A DNA stretch of 64,000 bases from Sinomonas atrocyanea (lineage in GTDB: Bacteria; Actinomycetota; Actinomycetes; Actinomycetales; Micrococcaceae). How positions within the stretch are numbered: position 1 is the stretch's first letter; every line of letters starts with the position of its first letter. The translations under genes and the position numbers were made by a program. The stretch covers positions 186,001 to 250,000 of the forward strand of contig NZ_JAUSRH010000001.1 of the NCBI RefSeq assembly GCF_030811715.1. Reading direction: 5' to 3'. Positions 23,559 through 32,007 of this stretch are shown piece by piece. Below the pieces are notes generated by a model that saw only the letters and a program-made list of their open reading frames with translations, made no database searches and had not been told where the DNA came from.

Positions 23559-25724
23559 ATGACAACCTCGCTCACCCCGGACACCGGCTCGGGTTCCGGC
23601 GCCGGCGTCGTCGACACCACGCCCCCCGCAGCCCCGGGTGGGCGGACAGCGGCGGCCTCCTCCCGCCGTCGTCCGCCCGCCCGGCCCACCTGGCGCCGCG
23701 TCGCGTTCGGCGCGGACCAGCCCCGCTGGGTCCGCCCGTCGGCGTTCGGCCTCCTCGTCGCCTCGGGGTTCCTCTACCTCTGGAACCTGACGAACTCAGG
23801 CTGGGCCAACGAGTTCTACGCCGCGGCGATCCAGGCCGGCAGCAAGGACTGGACCGCGTGGTTCTTCGGCTCCCTCGACGCCGGCAACGCCATCACCGTG
23901 GACAAGCCCCCGGCGGCCTTCTGGATCCCCGGGCTCCTGGGACGGATCTTCGGCTTCAACTCGTTCACCATGCTCCTGCCCGAGGCGCTCATGGGCGTCG
24001 CGTCGGTCGCCCTGATGTACGCAGCGGTGAAGCGGGTGAGCGGCCCGGCCGCCGGCCTGATCGCCGGGGGCGCGCTCGCGGCGACCCCGGTGGCCGCGCT
24101 CATGTTCCGGTTCAACAACCCCGACGCGATGCTCACGTTCAGCCTGGTCCTGGCCGCCTCCATGACCGTCCGGGCGATCGAGAAGGCCGGCTGGAAGTGG
24201 CTCGTCGGCGCGGGCGCCGTCCTAGGTCTCGCCTTCCTGACCAAGATGCTCGCGGGGCTCATCGTCGTCCCCGCGCTCGGCCTGGCGTACCTGTGGGCCG
24301 CGCCCACCACGTTGCGCCGCCGGATCCTGCACCTGCTCGGCGCGCTGGGCGGCCTGATCGCCGTCGCGGGAGCCTACATCGCCGCCTTCACGCTCACCCC
24401 CACCACCGTGCGGCCCTACATGGCAGGCTCGCAGACCAACAGCTTCCTCGAGCTCACCTTCGGGTACAACGGGCTCGCCCGCATCTTCGGCAACCGCGGG
24501 GGCGGCTTCGGCGGCGCGGTGCGGGACCGGGCGTCCGACGCCGGTGCTGCCGCCGGCCCGGACGCGGCGGGCGGCGCGGGATTGGGCGGCTTCGCCGGCG
24601 GTGCGCCCGGAGGCGGGGGGCCGGGCGGGGGCAACTCGATGTTCGGGGGCAGTGCGGGCCTGGCGCGGATGTTCGGCTCGAGCTTCGGCACCGAGATCTC
24701 CTGGCTCCTGCCCGCCGCCCTGATCCTGCTCGTGGCCGGGCTCTGGTTCACGCGACGGGCCGCACGCACCGACCGGGTGCGGGCCTCCCTCATCGTCTGG
24801 GGCGGCTGGACGGTCCTCACCGCAGCCGTGTTCAGCTTCATGACCGGCACGGTGCACTCCTACTATGCGATCGCGCTCGCTCCGGGCATCGCCGGGGTCG
24901 TGGGACTCGGCGCCGCCGAGCTGTGGCGCGGGCGGGCCTACTGGCCGTCCCGGATCGTCCTGGCCGTGGTGGTGCTCGGCACGAGCCTCTGGACCGCGGT
25001 GCTGCTCGGGCGGGATGCCTCGTGGCTGCCCTGGCTCCGCGTGGTGACCGTGGTCCTGGGCGTCCTCGCCGCCCTCGGCTTCCTGATGCGGGCGGACCGG
25101 TTCGGGGCGGGCAGGGTCCGGACCGGGGCCGTGGCCCTCGGCGTCACCGCGCTCCTGGCCGGTGGCCTCGGCCCCGCCGCGTTCACCGTCGCCACGGCGT
25201 CGGTGGGCCACAGCGGCGCGATCCCGACGTCGGGCCCGTCCGGCGCGGGCGGCTCCGGAGCGCGCGCGGGGTTCGCGCAGTTCCGCGACCGCCTGGGGGC
25301 CACCCGAGACGCTTCTCCGGCCGAGGCCTTCGGCGGGTCCTTCGGCGGCCAGCCCCAGGGCGGTCCCGGAGGCGGGGCGACGGCCTCGAGCGAGGTCGTG
25401 GCGCTCCTGAAGCAGGCCACCACCAAGTGGTCCGCGATCACCAACGGCTCGAACTCGGCCTCGTCCCTCGAGCTCGCGTCGAACACCAATGTCATCGCGA
25501 TGGGCGGCTTCACCGGGAGCGACCCGTACCCGAGCCTGGATGAGTTCAAGAACCTCGTGGCGAAAGGCGACGTGACGTACTACATTGCCGGCGGCGGCAT
25601 GGGCGGCAGCTTCGGCGGCCGCGGCGGGGGGACCACCGACGCCTCCGCGATCACCCAGTGGGTCGAGGCGAACTTCCAGCCCCAGACCGTCGGCTCGACC
25701 ACCGTCTATAAGCTGGTCAAGTGA
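23559..25724 (+). CDS. ArnT/YkcB-like membrane glycosyltransferase (first paralogue)
   Basis: A 721-residue integral membrane glycosyltransferase of the PMT/ArnT superfamily that takes sugars from a polyprenyl-phosphate donor on the outer face. The first loop carries WANEFYAAAIQAGSKDW and SLDAGNAITVDKPPAAFW (conserved acidic and DKPP positions), then VAALMFRFNNPDAML. A very Gly-rich extracytoplasmic insertion lies near residues 310-365. After the last helix, a C-terminal domain (about 600-721) ends AITQWVEANFQPQTVG. ATG 23559 follows GAAAGG. It is in an operon with GT2-GtrA upstream and a close paralogue directly downstream. Confidence 0.87.
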   Translation: MTTSLTPDTGSGSGAGVVDTTPPAAPGGRTAAASSRRRPPARPTWRRVAFGADQPRWVRPSAFGLLVASGFLYLWNLTNSGWANEFYAAAIQAGSKDWTAWFFGSLDAGNAITVDKPPAAFWIPGLLGRIFGFNSFTMLLPEALMGVASVALMYAAVKRVSGPAAGLIAGGALAATPVAALMFRFNNPDAMLTFSLVLAASMTVRAIEKAGWKWLVGAGAVLGLAFLTKMLAGLIVVPALGLAYLWAAPTTLRRRILHLLGALGGLIAVAGAYIAAFTLTPTTVRPYMAGSQTNSFLELTFGYNGLARIFGNRGGGFGGAVRDRASDAGAAAGPDAAGGAGLGGFAGGAPGGGGPGGGNSMFGGSAGLARMFGSSFGTEISWLLPAALILLVAGLWFTRRAARTDRVRASLIVWGGWTVLTAAVFSFMTGTVHSYYAIALAPGIAGVVGLGAAELWRGRAYWPSRIVLAVVVLGTSLWTAVLLGRDASWLPWLRVVTVVLGVLAALGFLMRADRFGAGRVRTGAVALGVTALLAGGLGPAAFTVATASVGHSGAIPTSGPSGAGGSGARAGFAQFRDRLGATRDASPAEAFGGSFGGQPQGGPGGGATASSEVVALLKQATTKWSAITNGSNSASSLELASNTNVIAMGGFTGSDPYPSLDEFKNLVAKGDVTYYIAGGGMGGSFGGRGGGTTDASAITQWVEANFQPQTVGSTTVYKLVK

Positions 25725-27784
25725 TGGCCAGCATGCTCCGCTTCGAGCCGCCCGGGGCGCCGCCGCGCCGCCCCGGGCGTCCGGGAGCCAGCTCCTGGAG
25801 GTCACGTCCCGCGGGTCCTCGCGCGGAGCGCGCCCAGGGGCCCGGCGCCGTGCGGCGGCGCGCGCAGCTCGCCGCGGTCCTCGCGGCGATCACGACCCTC
25901 TACCTGTGGAACCTCACGGCCAACGGCTGGGCCAACGCGTTCTACTCCGCGGCGGCTCAGGCCGGCAGCCAGAACTGGGAGGCGTTCTTCTTCGGCTCCT
26001 CGGATGCCGGGAACTCGATCACGGTGGACAAGCCCCCGGCGTCGCTGTGGATCGTGGACCTGTCGGTGCGCGTGTTCGGGCTCAGCTCTGCCTCGATCCT
26101 CGTCCCCGAGGTCCTCATGGGCGTCGCCACGGCGTGGATCCTCTACCTCGCGGTCCGCAGGGCCGTCAGGGCGGCGACCGGAAGCGACGCCGCCGGGCAC
26201 CGCGGCGGGCTCCTCGCCGCCGTCGTGCTCGCCCTGACCCCCGTGGCGGCGCTCATGTTCCGGTTCAACAACCCGGACGCGCTGCTCGTGCTGCTCATGA
26301 CGGCGTCCGGCTATGCGGTGGTGCGCTCGGTCCAGGACGGGAGGGCCCGCTGGCTCATCGCGGCAGGCGCACTGCTCGGCCTCGGATTCCTGGCCAAGCA
26401 GCTCCAGGTCCTCCTCGTCGTGCCGGGGTTCGGACTCGCGTACCTGTGGGCAGCCCCGCATCCGCTGCGGCGCCGGCTGCTCCACCTCCTCGGTGCGCTC
26501 GGGGCGGTGGCCGCCGCGGCGGGCTGGTGGATCCTCGCCGTCGAGCTGACCCCCGCCGGGTCGCGGCCGTTCATCGGCGGCTCCCAGACCAACTCGATCC
26601 TCGAGCTCACGTTCGGGTACAACGGGTTCGGCCGGCTCGACGGCAACGAGGTCGGCTCCGTGGGCGGCGGCAACGGCTGGGGCCGCCCGGGCCTCTTCCG
26701 GCTCTTCTCAGACACGTTCGGCGGCCAGATCGCGTGGCTCCTGCCCACCGTCCTCATCCTGGGGGCCGCGCTCCTGTGGGTGGGCCGCCGCGCGCCGCGG
26801 ACCGACCCGGTGCGGGCGTCGGTGATCGTGTGGGGTGGCTGGGTCCTCGTCACGGGCCTCACCTTCAGCCTCATGGCGGGCATCATCCACGAGTACTACT
26901 CGGTGGCGCTCGCGCCCGGCATCGCGGCCCTGGCAGGCACCGGCGCGGGAGTCCTGTGGCACCGCCGCTCCGGACGGGCGGAGGCGGCGGTCCTGGCCGC
27001 GGCCGTCCTCGCGGCCGGGGTGACGGGCGCCATGCTGCTGGGCCGCGCCACAGGGTTCGTGCCGTGGCTCCCCCCGGTGGTGGCGGCCGCGGGGATCGTC
27101 GCAGCCTTCGGCATGGCCGCAGGGCCGTTCGGCCTGCGCCTCACCCCGCGGTGGACCGGGTGGGCCTCGCGGACGACGGCGTCACTCGCCCTCGTCGCGG
27201 GCCTCGCCGGCTCGCTGGCGTTCACCCTGCAGACCGTGTCCACCCCGCACACGGGGGCGATCGTGAGCGCGGGCCCGTCCTCCGGGTTCGGCGTCGGCGG
27301 GCCGGGCGGGTTCGGTGGCCGGCGCCAGTTCATCCAGGGCCAGTTCGGCCTGAGCACGGGCGGACCGGCCGCGGGCGGCTTCGGCCCGCAGGGCGGGGCC
27401 TCGGGCGGCTTCGGCGGACGCGGCGGCGGGGCGGGGCTCCTGGGCGCCAGCACGCCGTCGTCCGCGCTCGTCGCCGCCCTGACCGCCGACGCGGCCAAGT
27501 ACACGTGGGCCGCGGCCGTGGTCGGATCGAACAACGCGGCCGGCTACCAGCTGGCGACTGGGCAGCCCGCCATGGCGCTGGGCGGGTTCAACGGCACCGA
27601 CCCCTCCCCCACGCTCGAGCAGTTCCAGCAGCTTGTCGCCGACGGCAGGGTGCACTGGTTCATCGCGGCCTCGCTCATGGGAGGCGATTCGGGCTCCGAC
27701 GCTGCCCGGCAGATCGCCCAGTGGGTCGAGGCCAACTACACCGCGCAGACCATCGGCGGGAAGACGGTCTACCAGCTCGGGTGA
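25724..27784 (+). CDS. ArnT/YkcB-like membrane glycosyltransferase (second paralogue)
   Basis: A 686-residue paralogue of the preceding protein with the same order of motifs: WANAFYSAAAQAGSQNW, SDAGNSITVDKPPASLW, VAALMFRFNNPDALL, a conserved loop with GGSQTNSILELTFGYNG, and the C-terminal domain ending IAQWVEANYTAQTIGG. The first Gly-rich loop is much shorter here, while a Gly-rich stretch (GGPGGFGGRRQF...GGFGGRGGG) precedes the C-terminal domain. The ATG overlaps the upstream stop (TGATG). The two copies probably share the GT2-GtrA donor system but act on different acceptors or sugars. Confidence 0.87.
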   Translation: MASMLRFEPPGAPPRRPGRPGASSWRSRPAGPRAERAQGPGAVRRRAQLAAVLAAITTLYLWNLTANGWANAFYSAAAQAGSQNWEAFFFGSSDAGNSITVDKPPASLWIVDLSVRVFGLSSASILVPEVLMGVATAWILYLAVRRAVRAATGSDAAGHRGGLLAAVVLALTPVAALMFRFNNPDALLVLLMTASGYAVVRSVQDGRARWLIAAGALLGLGFLAKQLQVLLVVPGFGLAYLWAAPHPLRRRLLHLLGALGAVAAAAGWWILAVELTPAGSRPFIGGSQTNSILELTFGYNGFGRLDGNEVGSVGGGNGWGRPGLFRLFSDTFGGQIAWLLPTVLILGAALLWVGRRAPRTDPVRASVIVWGGWVLVTGLTFSLMAGIIHEYYSVALAPGIAALAGTGAGVLWHRRSGRAEAAVLAAAVLAAGVTGAMLLGRATGFVPWLPPVVAAAGIVAAFGMAAGPFGLRLTPRWTGWASRTTASLALVAGLAGSLAFTLQTVSTPHTGAIVSAGPSSGFGVGGPGGFGGRRQFIQGQFGLSTGGPAAGGFGPQGGASGGFGGRGGGAGLLGASTPSSALVAALTADAAKYTWAAAVVGSNNAAGYQLATGQPAMALGGFNGTDPSPTLEQFQQLVADGRVHWFIAASLMGGDSGSDAARQIAQWVEANYTAQTIGGKTVYQLG

Positions 27785-27816
27785 GAGTGGGGTGCCGGAA
27801 CAGCGGCTGCTGCGGC

Positions 27817-27831
27817 TACGGTGGGCCCATG
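27817..27831 (+). promoter_or_regulatory. Leaderless -10 element before the polymerase-ligase gene
   Basis: TACGGT at 27817-27822 fits TANNNT and ends 6 nt before ATG 27829; there is no ribosome-binding sequence between. This suggests the ligase has its own leaderless promoter rather than being cotranscribed with the glycosyltransferase. Confidence 0.45.
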
Positions 27832-30006
27832 GCGGATTCCGAAATCCTGCGCGTTGACGGTCCCGACGGTGTGCGGGAGGTGAAGCTGACCAGCCCGGAC
27901 AAGGTGCTCTGGCCCGGCGTCGGCGGTGACGGCCCCCTCACGAAGCGCGACCTGGCGGAATACCTCGTCGCGGTGGCGGCGCCGTTCCTCCACCTCAACG
28001 GGGACCGGCCCATGACGCTGCAGCGTTTCCCCGAGGGGATCGACGGCGAGGAGTTCTTCTCCAAGCGGCCGCCGCGCGGAGCCCCCGCCTATCTGAGGAC
28101 GGTCACGTGCACCTACCCGTCCCGCCGCCGCCACGACCAGCTCGTGTTCGATGAGCCCGCCGCGCTGGCCTGGGCGGCGCAGATGGGAACGGTGACCTTC
28201 CATCCCTGGCCCGTGCGCACGGCCAATCTCGACAACCCGGACGAGCTGCGGATCGATCTGGACCCGCAGCCCGGGCGGACGTTCGCCGACGCCGTCACCG
28301 CGGCCCAGGCCCTGCGGGAGGTCATGGCGGAGGCCGGGCTCACGGCCTACGCGAAGACCTCCGGCAACCGGGGAGTGCACGTCTACGCGCGGATCCGGCC
28401 CACGCACGAGTTCCTTCACGTGCGCCACGGGGTCATCGGGATCGCGCGCGAGCTCGAGAGGCGCCTGCCGGAGCTGGTCACGACGTCCTGGTGGAAGGAG
28501 GAGCGCGGCGAGCGCGTCTTCGTCGACTTCAACCAGGCCAACCGCGACCGCACCATCGCCGCCGCCTATTCGCCCCGGCCGCTGCCGCATGCGCCGGTCT
28601 CGACCCCCCTGACGTGGGAGGAGCTGGCCGACGCCGACCCGCGCGACTTCACGGTGCGCACCGTCCCGGCACTCCTGACCGAGCGGGAGTGCCCCTGGAC
28701 GGGCATCGACGACACCGCGGGCGACGTCACCGGGGCGCTGGCGCTCTGGGAGCAGGACCTCGAGCGCGGGCTCGGCGAGCTGAACTTCCCGCCGGACTAC
28801 CCCAAGATGCCCGGCGAGCCTCCGCGTGTCCCTCCGAGCAAGCGCAGGGCCGACCGCGTGGACGCGGACTACATGGCGCCCAAGGCGGAGCGGGACGCCG
28901 AATGGGGCACCGCCATCGCGCCCCCGTATGGCCCGATGCTGGCCAAGCCGGTCAAGAAGCTCCCGGAAGGGGACTTCCTCTACGAGCCCAAGTGGGACGG
29001 CTTCCGCTCGATCGTGTGGCGCTCCGGCGACCGGGTCGAGATCGGATCGCGCAACGCGCTGCCGATGACCCGCTACTTCCCCGAGCTCGTCGCCGCCTTC
29101 GTGGAGAACCTTCCAGACCATTCGGTGATCGACGGCGAGATCATCCTGATCGATCCCGAGTCCGGTGACCGGCTCAACTTCGATGCGCTGCAGCAGCGTA
29201 TCCATCCCGCGGCCTCGCGCATCGCCAAGCTCAGCGCCGCCACGCCTGCGAGCTTCGTCGCGTTCGACCTGCTCGCGCTCGGGCAGACCAACTACGTCGA
29301 GCGGCCGTTCGCCGAGCGCCGCGCGGCGCTCGAGGAGGCGCTCAAGGACGCCGCGCCCCCGGTGTACCTCACGAATGCGACGCCGGACCCGGCCGTCGCC
29401 CTGGAGTGGTTCAGCACGTTCGAGGGCGCCGGCCTCGACGGTGTCATCGCCAAGCCGCTCGGCGAGCTGTACGCCGAGGACAAGCGGGTCATGGCAAAGC
29501 TGAAGCACGAGCGGACGGCGGACTGCGTCGTCGCCGGGTACCGGCTGTACAAGGACGAGCCGGACGCCATCGGCTCCCTGCTGCTGGGACTGCATGACGA
29601 CCAGGGCCAGCTCCACTCGGTGGGGGTCATCGGGGCCTTCCCGATGGCCCGCCGGCGCGAGCTGTTCGCCGAGCTGCAGCCGCTCGTCACGACGTTCGAG
29701 GGCCACCCGTGGGCGTGGGCGCAGCCCGCGGAGGAGAAGCCTGACAACCGTGACCAGTCGACCCCGCGCACCCCGACCGCGGCGGCCCACTCGCGCTGGA
29801 ACGCGAACAAGGACCTCTCGTTCACCCCGCTGCGGCCGGAACGCGTCGTCGAGGTGCGCTATGACCACATGGAGGGCGACCGGTTCCGGCACACCGCACA
29901 GTGGGTGCGGTGGCGCGAGGACCGCTCGCCCGAGTCCTGCACCTACAGCCAGCTGGAGGAGCCGGTCAGCTACGACCTCTCCTCGGTCCTGAGCGGGGAC
30001 CAGTAA
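27829..30006 (+). CDS. ligD: LigD-type polymerase-ATP-dependent DNA ligase (two domains)
   Basis: A 725-residue repair enzyme. The N-terminal half is the primase-polymerase (POL) domain, with metal ligands in ELRIDLDPQPG (Asp near 143 and 145) and TSGNRGVHVYAR. A linker from about 310 leads to the ligase: YEPKWDGFRSI with the AMP-accepting Lys near 388, SVIDGEIILID, GLDGVIAKPL, and motif V LKHERTADCVV. The phosphoesterase domain of mycobacterial LigD is missing, so this is a POL-LIG form. LigD enzymes work with Ku in end joining; no Ku gene is in the window. Confidence 0.93.
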   Translation: MADSEILRVDGPDGVREVKLTSPDKVLWPGVGGDGPLTKRDLAEYLVAVAAPFLHLNGDRPMTLQRFPEGIDGEEFFSKRPPRGAPAYLRTVTCTYPSRRRHDQLVFDEPAALAWAAQMGTVTFHPWPVRTANLDNPDELRIDLDPQPGRTFADAVTAAQALREVMAEAGLTAYAKTSGNRGVHVYARIRPTHEFLHVRHGVIGIARELERRLPELVTTSWWKEERGERVFVDFNQANRDRTIAAAYSPRPLPHAPVSTPLTWEELADADPRDFTVRTVPALLTERECPWTGIDDTAGDVTGALALWEQDLERGLGELNFPPDYPKMPGEPPRVPPSKRRADRVDADYMAPKAERDAEWGTAIAPPYGPMLAKPVKKLPEGDFLYEPKWDGFRSIVWRSGDRVEIGSRNALPMTRYFPELVAAFVENLPDHSVIDGEIILIDPESGDRLNFDALQQRIHPAASRIAKLSAATPASFVAFDLLALGQTNYVERPFAERRAALEEALKDAAPPVYLTNATPDPAVALEWFSTFEGAGLDGVIAKPLGELYAEDKRVMAKLKHERTADCVVAGYRLYKDEPDAIGSLLLGLHDDQGQLHSVGVIGAFPMARRRELFAELQPLVTTFEGHPWAWAQPAEEKPDNRDQSTPRTPTAAAHSRWNANKDLSFTPLRPERVVEVRYDHMEGDRFRHTAQWVRWREDRSPESCTYSQLEEPVSYDLSSVLSGDQ

Positions 30007-30038
30007 CCTGCCGCGGCGCCGGCCGGCCCACGGGATGC

Positions 30039-30413
30039 TCAGCCGTTGGGGCGGTGGGGGAGGTACTGGATCGCCCAGCGGTTGCCGTCCGGGTCCTCGA
30101 AGCTCACGAAGTGGCCCCAGTCGAGGACCTGGACGTCGCTGACCTCGACCCCGCGCGCGGCGAGCTCGTCGTGGGCCTTGTGGATGTCCGCCACGACGAT
30201 CTGCAGGGCGGCGGTGCCCGGAGGCTTCTCTGACAGGCCCTCGCCGAAGGCGATCGAGCACGCAGACCCTGGCGGGGTGATCTGCACGAAGCGCAGGTCC
30301 TCGCTGACGCGCTGGTCGTAGTCGAGGTGGAAGCCGACCTTGCTGACGTAGAAGTCGATGGATCGGTCGACGTCGCTCACGGGGATGAAGGCCAGTTCGA
30401 GTTTCCAGTCCAT
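30039..30413 (-). CDS. Glyoxalase/VOC superfamily protein
   Basis: A 124-residue metal-dependent VOC-fold protein. It shows the two beta-alpha-beta-beta-beta repeats, beginning LAFIPVSDVDRSIDFYVSKVGF and LQIVVADIHKAHDELAARGV. The last strand, VSFEDPDGNRWAIQYLP, is typical of the bleomycin-resistance/lactoylglutathione lyase group. The substrate cannot be inferred; such proteins range from glyoxalases to antibiotic-binding proteins. It stands alone, convergent to ligD (32 bp between stops). Confidence 0.88.
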   Translation of the reverse strand: MDWKLELAFIPVSDVDRSIDFYVSKVGFHLDYDQRVSEDLRFVQITPPGSACSIAFGEGLSEKPPGTAALQIVVADIHKAHDELAARGVEVSDVQVLDWGHFVSFEDPDGNRWAIQYLPHRPNG

Positions 30414-30615
30414 GCCCTCAAGCTAGACGCGGCGGCACGGGGCGGGAAGACGCCGCCGACCGGCTGCGGACAGCGCCGGTCCGCAGCCCCGGGAAAACTT
30501 CTCAAAGAAATTCTCCGAACCGAGTGACCTTTCCGCGGCGCCGGTCGGTTCAAGGGGTGTAGGGCGCACGGTTCGCGTCCTGTCCACTGACTTCAACCCC
30601 TTTAGGAGCCGATCC

Positions 30616-31308
30616 ATGTCGATCCTCACCGTCATCACCTCTGGCCTCACGTCGAGCAAGATCGCCGCCAGCGCCGCCGCGCTCGGCGTCCTCACGGTCG
30701 GGGGCGTGGGAACCGCTGCCTACACCGGCACGCTTCCGACCCAGGCCCAGGGCGTGGCCCACCAGATCCTGGGCGCCCCGGCCCCCCAGACCGCCGTGGA
30801 CGACGCGAAGGGCGACGCCACCGCTGCCGGCCAGAAGGTCCAGGACGTCGCGTCCAAGGGTGCCGCGCAGGCCAAGGACGCCGCCGCGAAGACCGCCTCC
30901 GAGGCCAAGGGCGCGGCCGCCGACGCCCAGAAGGCCGCGGGCACGGCCGCGTCCTCCGCCGAGGGCTCCTCCACGGGTGCAGCGGACCTGGACCTGGTCG
31001 GCCTGTGCCACGCGAACGCCCAGGGCTCGCTCAACGCCTCCTCCGCCGGCTTCAAGAGCCTCGAGGTCGCGGCCAAGGGCCAGGCCAACATCGCCGCCTA
31101 CTGCCAGGGCCTCGACGCCCAGGCGGCCACCGGCACCGTGAAGCAGGCCGCCGGCAACGCCGTGTCCGCCGCCAAGGCCGCCGTCCCCGGCACCCCCGCC
31201 CTCCCCTCGGTCCCGGCCGTCCCCGCCCAGGGCACGCTCCCGAGCGCCCCGGCCGTCCCGAGCGTCCCCGCCGTGCCGTCCGACCTCGGCAGCGCCCTGC
31301 ACCAGTAA
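30616..31308 (+). CDS. Secreted Ala/Lys-rich protein with Pro-Ala-Val repeats
   Basis: A 230-residue protein of unrecognised family. A hydrophobic N-terminus (AASAAALGVLTVGGVGTAAYTG, about 17-38) looks like an export signal. A helical Ala/Lys/Asp-rich region (DVASKGAAQAKDAAAKTA) follows, then a short domain with two cysteines (LVGLCHANAQGS... and IAAYCQGL) that could form a disulfide, and a C-terminal tail of SVPAVP-type repeats. ATG 30616 follows AGGAG. It is directly upstream of an ECF sigma factor and a putative anti-sigma factor, which has a similar Pro-rich tail; it may be a target or signal component of that system. Confidence 0.65.
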   Translation: MSILTVITSGLTSSKIAASAAALGVLTVGGVGTAAYTGTLPTQAQGVAHQILGAPAPQTAVDDAKGDATAAGQKVQDVASKGAAQAKDAAAKTASEAKGAAADAQKAAGTAASSAEGSSTGAADLDLVGLCHANAQGSLNASSAGFKSLEVAAKGQANIAAYCQGLDAQAATGTVKQAAGNAVSAAKAAVPGTPALPSVPAVPAQGTLPSAPAVPSVPAVPSDLGSALHQ

Positions 31309-31329
31309 CCTGCGGTAGGGTGTTTGACC

Positions 31330-31363
31330 GTGCCGGGGCCCGCCCCTGTGGTGGCCCCGGCAC
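31330..31363 (+). terminator. Hairpin between the Ala-rich gene and the sigma factor gene
   Basis: GTGCCGGGGCC (31330-31340) and GGCCCCGGCAC (31353-31363) form a perfect 11-bp stem with a 12-nt loop. It can end or reduce transcription before the sigma factor gene. No T tract follows. Confidence 0.5.
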
Positions 31364-31410
31364 GCACCGGCACGGCGCCCGCTCCACGCGGGCACCACGT
31401 GCCGTGACCG

Positions 31411-32007
31411 ATGGACAGGATGGAGTGGTTGCACACGAGCGAGGATCCCGGAGTGGTGATCGCCGCGGACGATCAGGACAGCCCGGAAGCACTCTTCACC
31501 GCCGCCTACCGCGAGTACTCGGGCCCCGTCAGGGGCTACCTGCGCGCGCGGGGCATTGACGACCCCGACGCCGTGACCCATGACGTCTTCCTGGCCCTCT
31601 ACACGCGGCTCACCCAAGGCGGCACCGACGAGGAGCCCGGTTTCACGGGGGGCCTCGCGGGAACGAAGGCCCTCGCGTTCACCATCGCCCACGGACGCGC
31701 CGTCGACCATCACCGCCGCAGGGCGAGGACCCCCTATCTGGTGCCCCACGAGGCAGAGACCGATCCCCGGCGCACGGCCACGACCCCCGAGGACGCCGTC
31801 GTCGCAGACAGCGGCGCGCTCGCCCTCCTCGGCACGCTCTCCGAGGACTACCGCGAGGTGCTCCTCCTCCGCATCGTCGCCGACCTCTCGATCGACGAGA
31901 CCGCCGCGGTCATGGGCCGGACCACAGGCGCCGTCAAGCAGCTCCAGCGCCGGGCGCTGAACGAACTCCGCACGCACGTGCCGACCACAGAACTGAGCAG
32001 GCCATGA
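31411..32007 (+). CDS. ECF-type RNA polymerase sigma factor
   Basis: A 198-residue ECF sigma factor. Region 2 is at about 30-100: AYREYSGPVRGYLRARG, DAVTHDVFLALYTRL and LAFTIAHGRAVDHHRRRAR (core binding, -10 recognition). Region 4 is at about 133-190: LGTLSEDYREVLLLRIVADLS, DETAAVMGRTTGAVKQLQRR (-35 recognition). Two in-frame ATGs, 31411 and 31420, could serve as start. Its stop overlaps the start of a membrane protein gene, the classic sigma/anti-sigma arrangement. Confidence 0.88.
   Translation: MDRMEWLHTSEDPGVVIAADDQDSPEALFTAAYREYSGPVRGYLRARGIDDPDAVTHDVFLALYTRLTQGGTDEEPGFTGGLAGTKALAFTIAHGRAVDHHRRRARTPYLVPHEAETDPRRTATTPEDAVVADSGALALLGTLSEDYREVLLLRIVADLSIDETAAVMGRTTGAVKQLQRRALNELRTHVPTTELSRP

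Noticed and set aside
25585-27828. N-terminal extension of the polymerase-ligase frame over the second transferase gene
   Set aside because: Off-frame shadow; the ligase homology starts at 27829 next to a -10 element.
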